This document shows positions 4,501 to 5,955 of a DNA stretch of 5,955 bases, one piece after another. How positions within the stretch are numbered: position 1 is the first letter of the stretch; every line of letters begins with the position of its first letter. Origin of the DNA: an uncultured Verrucomicrobiales bacterium (GTDB taxonomy: Bacteria; Verrucomicrobiota; Verrucomicrobiia; Limisphaerales; JACDHS01); assembly GCA_937983475.1 (NCBI GenBank), contig CALJZV010000517.1:1-5955 (forward strand), in the 5' to 3' direction. Made by a program: the position numbers and the translations under genes. The notes under the pieces are model-generated. The model had not been told where the DNA came from and did not search any database. It saw only the letters and a list, made by a program, of their open reading frames with translations.

Positions 4501-5955
4501 ATGACACCGATGTGCCGGCCAACACGCTGACCTACAGCCTGGACGCGGGTGCGCCTTCGGGAGCGTCAATCAACGCCTCCTCCGGCGCGTTCACCTGGAC
4601 GCCGACCGAGGCTCAGGGGCCGGGCAGTTATCCAATCACCGTTCGGGTGACGGACAACGGTTCGCCGAACTTGAACGCCTTTGAAACGATCACCGTGACG
4701 GTCAACGAGGTGAACGTCGCCCCGGTGCTTTCGTCGATCGCCAATTACACGATTCTTGACGGGCAGTTGCTATCGTTCACAGCCTCCGCTTCCGATGGAG
4801 ATTTGCCCGCCAACACGTTGACTTACAGCTTGGATGCCGGCGCGCCCTCGGGAGCATCGATCAATTCCTCCTCCGGCGCGTTCACCTGGACGCCCACCGC
4901 GCAACAGGCTCCCAGCACAAACTCCATCACGGTTCGCGTTACGGACAACGGCTCCCCTGCCTTGAACGATGCCAAGACATTCACGGTTGTTGTCAATTCG
5001 GCCAATACACCGCCCGCTTTGACGACCATTGCGAACCAAACTGTGGACGAAGCCGCAATTGTAACATTGGTGGCCAAGGCCACCGATGCCGGTGCTGCTG
5101 TCACCGTCCAAACAGTCGCCGATTTTGAAGGTTTTTCGGATGGCACGGCCAACGGAACCGTAATGTTCCGCACGCCACTTCATTCCGGAAGCACCAGTGC
5201 GTTTATTGACACGACCGCCACTAATTTCAGCAGCGTCACCACGAGTTTTCCGGCTGGCAACCCCAGCGCCAAGGTGTTGCGAGCAACCTGGACCTTCAAA
5301 ACCGGAACAACCAATCCATGGCTGCGCCTGACCACCGCGAGTGTGGCAAACATTCCGAACCCTACCCTCGCCCAAGGACAGGTGTTTAAATTTGACATCT
5401 ACACGGACAAGGACCTTCAAATCGCGTTGGGCGTTCGCGAAACTGACACCACAGCCGCGTTCGGAGCCGATGGCGGAACGACCGGCACCATTGAGTTTGT
5501 CGGCGCAACGGGCCTCGCCGGAACCGGCCCCATCCCGACACGCACTGTCACTGCTGGGACGTGGACGACAGTGGAGTTCAATCTTCCTGCCGAGCCTGCC
5601 GCTGCAATGACCGGCAACGGAATATTGGAGTCGCTTACGACTGGCAAAGGCGTGCTTGAACAACTGGCCATTGTGCCGGCTGGCGGCATGGGCGCTTACA
5701 ATGTTTATCTCGACAACTTTGTCGTCGCCAAAGCCACAACCTTCAGCCTCGACGCGGGTGCGCCCTCGGGAGCGGCGATTGACGGTGTGACCGGCGCGTT
5801 CAGTTGGACACCGACCGAGGCACAGGGACCGGGTAGCTATCCGATTACCGTGCGTGCGACGGACAATGGCAATCCCGCCTTGAGTGACACCAAAGCCTTC
5901 ACCGTGACCGTCAATGAAGTGAACGCCGCGCCGACGCTGTCGGCCATTGGCAACC
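1398..5955 (+). CDS. Giant secreted zinc amidase/golvesin protein with Ig-like repeat stalk (partial, runs off the right edge)
   Basis: One stop-free frame of 1519 codons continues past the window. Order of parts: signal peptide 1-43; charged linker 44-129 with a C-x4-C pair (C56, C61); Amidase_3-type zinc hydrolase about 130-547 with H139, E163, H419 and E509 at the metal and catalytic positions; golvesin/xanthan-lyase C-terminal-like domain inserted at 198-336; fibronectin type III 557-645; GATase1-like domain 657-910; 97-residue putative-Ig repeats from 912, the fourth split by a lectin-like domain. The Amidase_3 family cleaves the N-acetylmuramoyl-L-alanine bond of peptidoglycan, so an exported wall hydrolase or a related polymer-acting enzyme is inferred. 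Databases often label relatives of the first ~900 residues 'xanthan lyase', a name taken from the binding domain, not from lyase chemistry. ATG 1398 is preferred because it puts a compact basic n-region before the hydrophobic core. In-frame ATG 1347 and GTG 1356 are alternatives. No Shine-Dalgarno lies at normal spacing. The C-terminal anchor or sorting signal is not visible. Confidence 0.9.
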   Translation, partial: MKLHIPSYRCRASVVQKRPVIIAAGKALAIIATLLAASSGLAASGKHAGTADTHVCSDDTCSMRDKLLDDPSFKVKHSPDFFETYKDGSRPKRNDRGKGKSQPAEESASLANVSGAIAPAGTQPAGALTDRIVFTSGGHGWTYDNETQGKWVTQRGVSQEMVEDYGNLDQMNMFAYYAFNAGATVVAFRPIGNQTNEVVLDNTSAAVTWAGTWNDSSSTIFYGSAGQTPYRWTSIASSETATATYTPNIPVAGYYPVYTWARHGSDRTKQLYRINHTGGQSQVRIPHHMVGNGWVYLGTYYFNAGSSAANGSVIISNLEPTPTLGSVIIADAIRFGNGMGDVVPTPLASETPTVSKYPREEECSRYWVQRMVGQGMSSTLYNGSGSDQDDNVGAPARMAREMNREAAENIYKRIYLGFHSNAGSGSSRGCIGLYNNSTLFPGTATPNQFRWAQLIGQELNDDLVGIGAPPLEVAWHNRGSSVTLARSDYAFGEINNNSISGEFDATIIEVSYHDNVSDSQLMRDPKVRNWVARTSLQAVVKYMNEFDGLPLNFLPEPPTNVRAVANGTGGIVISWAVPTSSAGSGAATSYVVYRSTDGYGFGNPVTVSGGGTTSTTLTGLSADVDYYFRVAAVNAGGESMPSETVGCRRASVATTPKALFVNGYDRMGRFANLRQSLTTTNYTAPGNSGTFERVLTRTANTFDYVVQHGKAISAYGMPFDTCQNEAVINGQVSLSSYAAVIWACGNESTVDETFSSAEQTLVINYLNANGNIFVSGSEIAWDLDRASGPTTADRAFFNNNLRAKLLNNTHDNSQSWSFSAATGSIFAGNATGAFDDGKKGIYWVEFPDVLTPTNGSIAAINYVGGIGGAAALQYNGTVSGGKVIIFGFPFETITSATVRNEYMADILKFFSNTAPVLSAISNKTVNEGSALTFTASANDTDIPAQTLTYSLEPGAPSGATINASSGAFSWTPTESQGPGTYNITVKVTDNGNPNLSDTKSFTATVNEVNAAPTLSAIGNRTVNEGSALTFTAVGNDTDVPANTLTYSLDAGAPSGASINASSGAFTWTPTEAQGPGSYPITVRVTDNGSPNLNAFETITVTVNEVNVAPVLSSIANYTILDGQLLSFTASASDGDLPANTLTYSLDAGAPSGASINSSSGAFTWTPTAQQAPSTNSITVRVTDNGSPALNDAKTFTVVVNSANTPPALTTIANQTVDEAAIVTLVAKATDAGAAVTVQTVADFEGFSDGTANGTVMFRTPLHSGSTSAFIDTTATNFSSVTTSFPAGNPSAKVLRATWTFKTGTTNPWLRLTTASVANIPNPTLAQGQVFKFDIYTDKDLQIALGVRETDTTAAFGADGGTTGTIEFVGATGLAGTGPIPTRTVTAGTWTTVEFNLPAEPAAAMTGNGILESLTTGKGVLEQLAIVPAGGMGAYNVYLDNFVVAKATTFSLDAGAPSGAAIDGVTGAFSWTPTEAQGPGSYPITVRATDNGNPALSDTKAFTVTVNEVNAAPTLSAIGN
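1785..3038 (+). other. Amidase_3-type zinc hydrolase domain, discontinuous (residues 130-547)
   Basis: Four landmarks of N-acetylmuramoyl-L-alanine amidases of the AmiA/B/C type appear in order. A first strand ends in GGHGW (H139). E163 lies five residues before L168, as in the family's K-E-x3-L helix start, and is followed by a helix and GATVVAFRP. FHSNAG carries H419. IIEVSYHDN carries E509 and is followed by an arm and helix (QLMRDPKVRNWVARTS) resembling the amidase C-terminal helix. H139, E163 and H419 are the expected zinc ligands and E509 the catalytic or coordinating Glu. The E163-to-H419 distance is about 256 residues, far more than the family norm, because a golvesin-like domain occupies 198-336. 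The metal set looks complete, so activity is plausible. The substrate is not proven. Confidence 0.75.
1989..2405 (+). other. Golvesin/xanthan-lyase C-terminal-like domain inserted in the amidase (residues 198-336)
   Basis: The block runs from VVLDN through WAGTWNDSSS (W209, W213), a YTPNIPVAGYYPVYTWARHG strand pair, RINHTGGQSQV, GWVYLGTYYF and finally VIIADAIRFG. These are hallmarks of the beta-sandwich found at the C-terminus of golvesin and xanthan lyases, where it is thought to bind carbohydrate. It sits between the second and third metal-ligand motifs of the amidase fold and would project from the catalytic domain, probably presenting polymer to it. The family call rests on recognised motif order, without a profile search. 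Confidence 0.75.
3066..3332 (+). other. Fibronectin type III domain (residues 557-645)
   Basis: The pattern is a classic FN3: PPTNVRAVANGTGGIVISW at the A and B strands, SYVVYRSTDG at the C strand, TTLTGLSADVDYYFRVAAVNAGG at the E-F-G region, then ESMPSE. The Leu before the turn and the tyrosine-corner-like DYYFRV are present. FN3 units in bacterial secreted hydrolases usually act as spacers between catalytic and binding modules, and here the domain joins the amidase to the GATase-like domain. Confidence 0.85.
3366..4127 (+). other. Class I glutamine-amidotransferase-like domain, probably non-catalytic (residues 657-910)
   Basis: The domain begins with the strand ALFVNGYDR. It continues with YAAVIWACGNEST at 737-749, the helix SSAEQTLVINYLNANG, and then NIFVSGSEIAW at 771-781. 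It closes with a Y-N-G/GGKVIIFGFPFE strand and a final helix near 900-910. This order matches the GATase1-like alpha/beta fold seen after the FN3 domain in many golvesin-type amidase proteins. At the nucleophile-elbow position the motif reads G776-S777-E778 rather than the G-x-C-x-G of true glutamine amidotransferases. C744 lies on a different strand. Glutaminase activity is therefore unlikely and a structural or ligand-binding role is inferred. Confidence 0.6.
4131..4421 (+). repeat. Putative-Ig repeat 1 (residues 912-1008, 97 aa)
   Basis: First of a tandem series of 291-bp, 97-residue units of the He_PIG/cadherin-like Ig type. It starts NTAPVLSAISNKTVNEG, has the acidic NDTD motif, the central APSGATINASSGAFSWTP and ends VTDNGNPNLSDTK to VNEV. 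By hand alignment it is about three quarters identical to repeat 2 in protein. Such repeats commonly form extended, calcium-stiffened stalks in secreted proteins. Confidence 0.85.
4422..4712 (+). repeat. Putative-Ig repeat 2 (residues 1009-1105, 97 aa)
   Basis: Exact 291-bp unit following repeat 1 without a linker, from NAAPTLSAIGNRTVNEG to VTVNEV. The NDTDVPANTLTYSLDAG segment and WTPTEAQGPGSYPITV match the repeat consensus. It is about two thirds identical in protein to repeat 3. Its beginning is almost identical in DNA to the beginning of repeat 5 at 5922. Confidence 0.85.
4713..5003 (+). repeat. Putative-Ig repeat 3 (residues 1106-1202, 97 aa)
   Basis: Third 291-bp unit, beginning NVAPVLSSIANYTILDG and ending TFTVVVNSA. 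The acidic motif is SDGD rather than NDTD, and the EAQGPG turn is replaced by AQQAPS, so this is the most diverged of the complete units. The central YSLDAGAPSGASIN core is kept. Confidence 0.85.
5004..5921 (+). repeat. Putative-Ig repeat 4, interrupted by an inserted domain (residues 1203-1508)
   Basis: The unit opens normally with NTPPALTTIANQTVDEAA and reaches the acidic position as ATDAGA. The following TLTYSL strand does not come next. Instead about 209 extra residues intervene, after which TFSLDAGAPSG (1448-1458) resumes the repeat and continues to VTVNEV at 1508. Total length is 306 residues against 97 for its neighbours. The second half is much closer to repeats 1 and 2 than the first half is, which suggests a mosaic origin. 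Confidence 0.8.
5100..5738 (+). other. Lectin-like jelly-roll domain inserted in repeat 4 (about residues 1235-1447)
   Basis: The segment starts with VADFEGFSDGT (core from D1242), has beta-rich stretches VLRATWTF, PWLRLTT, FKFDIYTDKDLQIALGVRETD and GTIEFVG, then GTWTTVEFNLP, and ends with YNVYLDNFVV (1434-1443). Paired N- and C-terminal strands, with DFEGF at one end and YLDNF at the other, are typical of carbohydrate-binding-module-like beta-sandwich folds. Polysaccharide binding is inferred. No specific CBM family is claimed. The domain boundaries follow from where the Ig repeat breaks and resumes. Confidence 0.6.
5922..5955 (+). repeat. Start of putative-Ig repeat 5 (cut by window edge)
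   Basis: The last 11 complete codons read NAAPTLSAIGN, the same as the start of repeat 2. The array therefore continues beyond the window, and the gene's length and C-terminal sorting or anchoring signal cannot be judged. Confidence 0.75.

Noticed and set aside
4770..5663. Minus-strand open frame of 297 codons
   Set aside because: It is antisense to the Ig-like repeats and the lectin-like insert. Its Gly/Arg/Cys-rich translation is typical of a shadow frame.
5004..5738. Possible frameshift or assembly chimera where repeat 4 breaks
   Set aside because: The frame stays open through the insert and the repeat resumes in the same frame at the expected position, so a nested domain explains it better than an error.
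4131..5955. CRISPR array or mobile-element repeats
   Set aside because: The repeats are 291 bp, in frame, without spacers and encode protein domains. No terminal inverted repeats or transposase motifs were found.

Overview
The window holds the end of a polysaccharide or lipopolysaccharide-type gene cluster followed by the first ~4.6 kb of a very large secreted, multi-domain protein gene. All genes read left to right. No tRNA, rRNA, CRISPR array, insertion sequence or phage gene was seen. The GC-rich coding sequence, a GT9 (heptosyltransferase-like) gene implying an LPS-type outer membrane, and a giant exported protein with putative-Ig repeats and a lectin-like insert together suggest a Gram-negative bacterium of the Verrucomicrobiota (Pedosphaera-like) or a neighbouring PVC lineage. 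That placement is inference from protein style, not from a marker gene.

Layout: (1) positions 1-42 are the last 13 codons of an unidentified upstream gene whose TGA overlaps the next start as ATGA. (2) 39-1154 encodes a 371-residue glycosyltransferase family 9 protein with the DTSTAH signature and a C-terminal four-cysteine cluster. (3) 1155-1397 is a 243-bp, more AT-rich spacer with a plausible promoter (TTGACA at 1210) and two weak hairpins. (4) 1398 to the right edge is one uninterrupted reading frame of 1519 codons that leaves the window without a stop.

The giant protein reads, in order: signal peptide (about 1-43); low-complexity charged linker (44-129); a zinc amidase (Amidase_3 fold, N-acetylmuramoyl-L-alanine amidase type) whose first two metal ligands (H139, E163) are separated from the last two motifs (H419, E509) by an inserted golvesin/xanthan-lyase C-terminal-like beta-sandwich (about 198-336); a fibronectin type III domain (557-645); a class I glutamine-amidotransferase-like alpha/beta domain that looks non-catalytic (657-910); then tandem 97-residue putative-Ig repeats (912 onward). 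The fourth repeat is itself split by a roughly 209-residue lectin-like jelly-roll domain, and a fifth repeat begins at the window edge.

The likely role of the giant protein is an exported cell-wall or polymer-binding enzyme, held away from the surface by a repeat stalk. The GT9 gene is probably part of an upstream glycan operon. The spacer and candidate promoter suggest that the giant gene is transcribed separately. The most notable points are the two nested domain insertions in one polypeptide and the DNA-level near identity of repeat junctions exactly 1500 bp apart.
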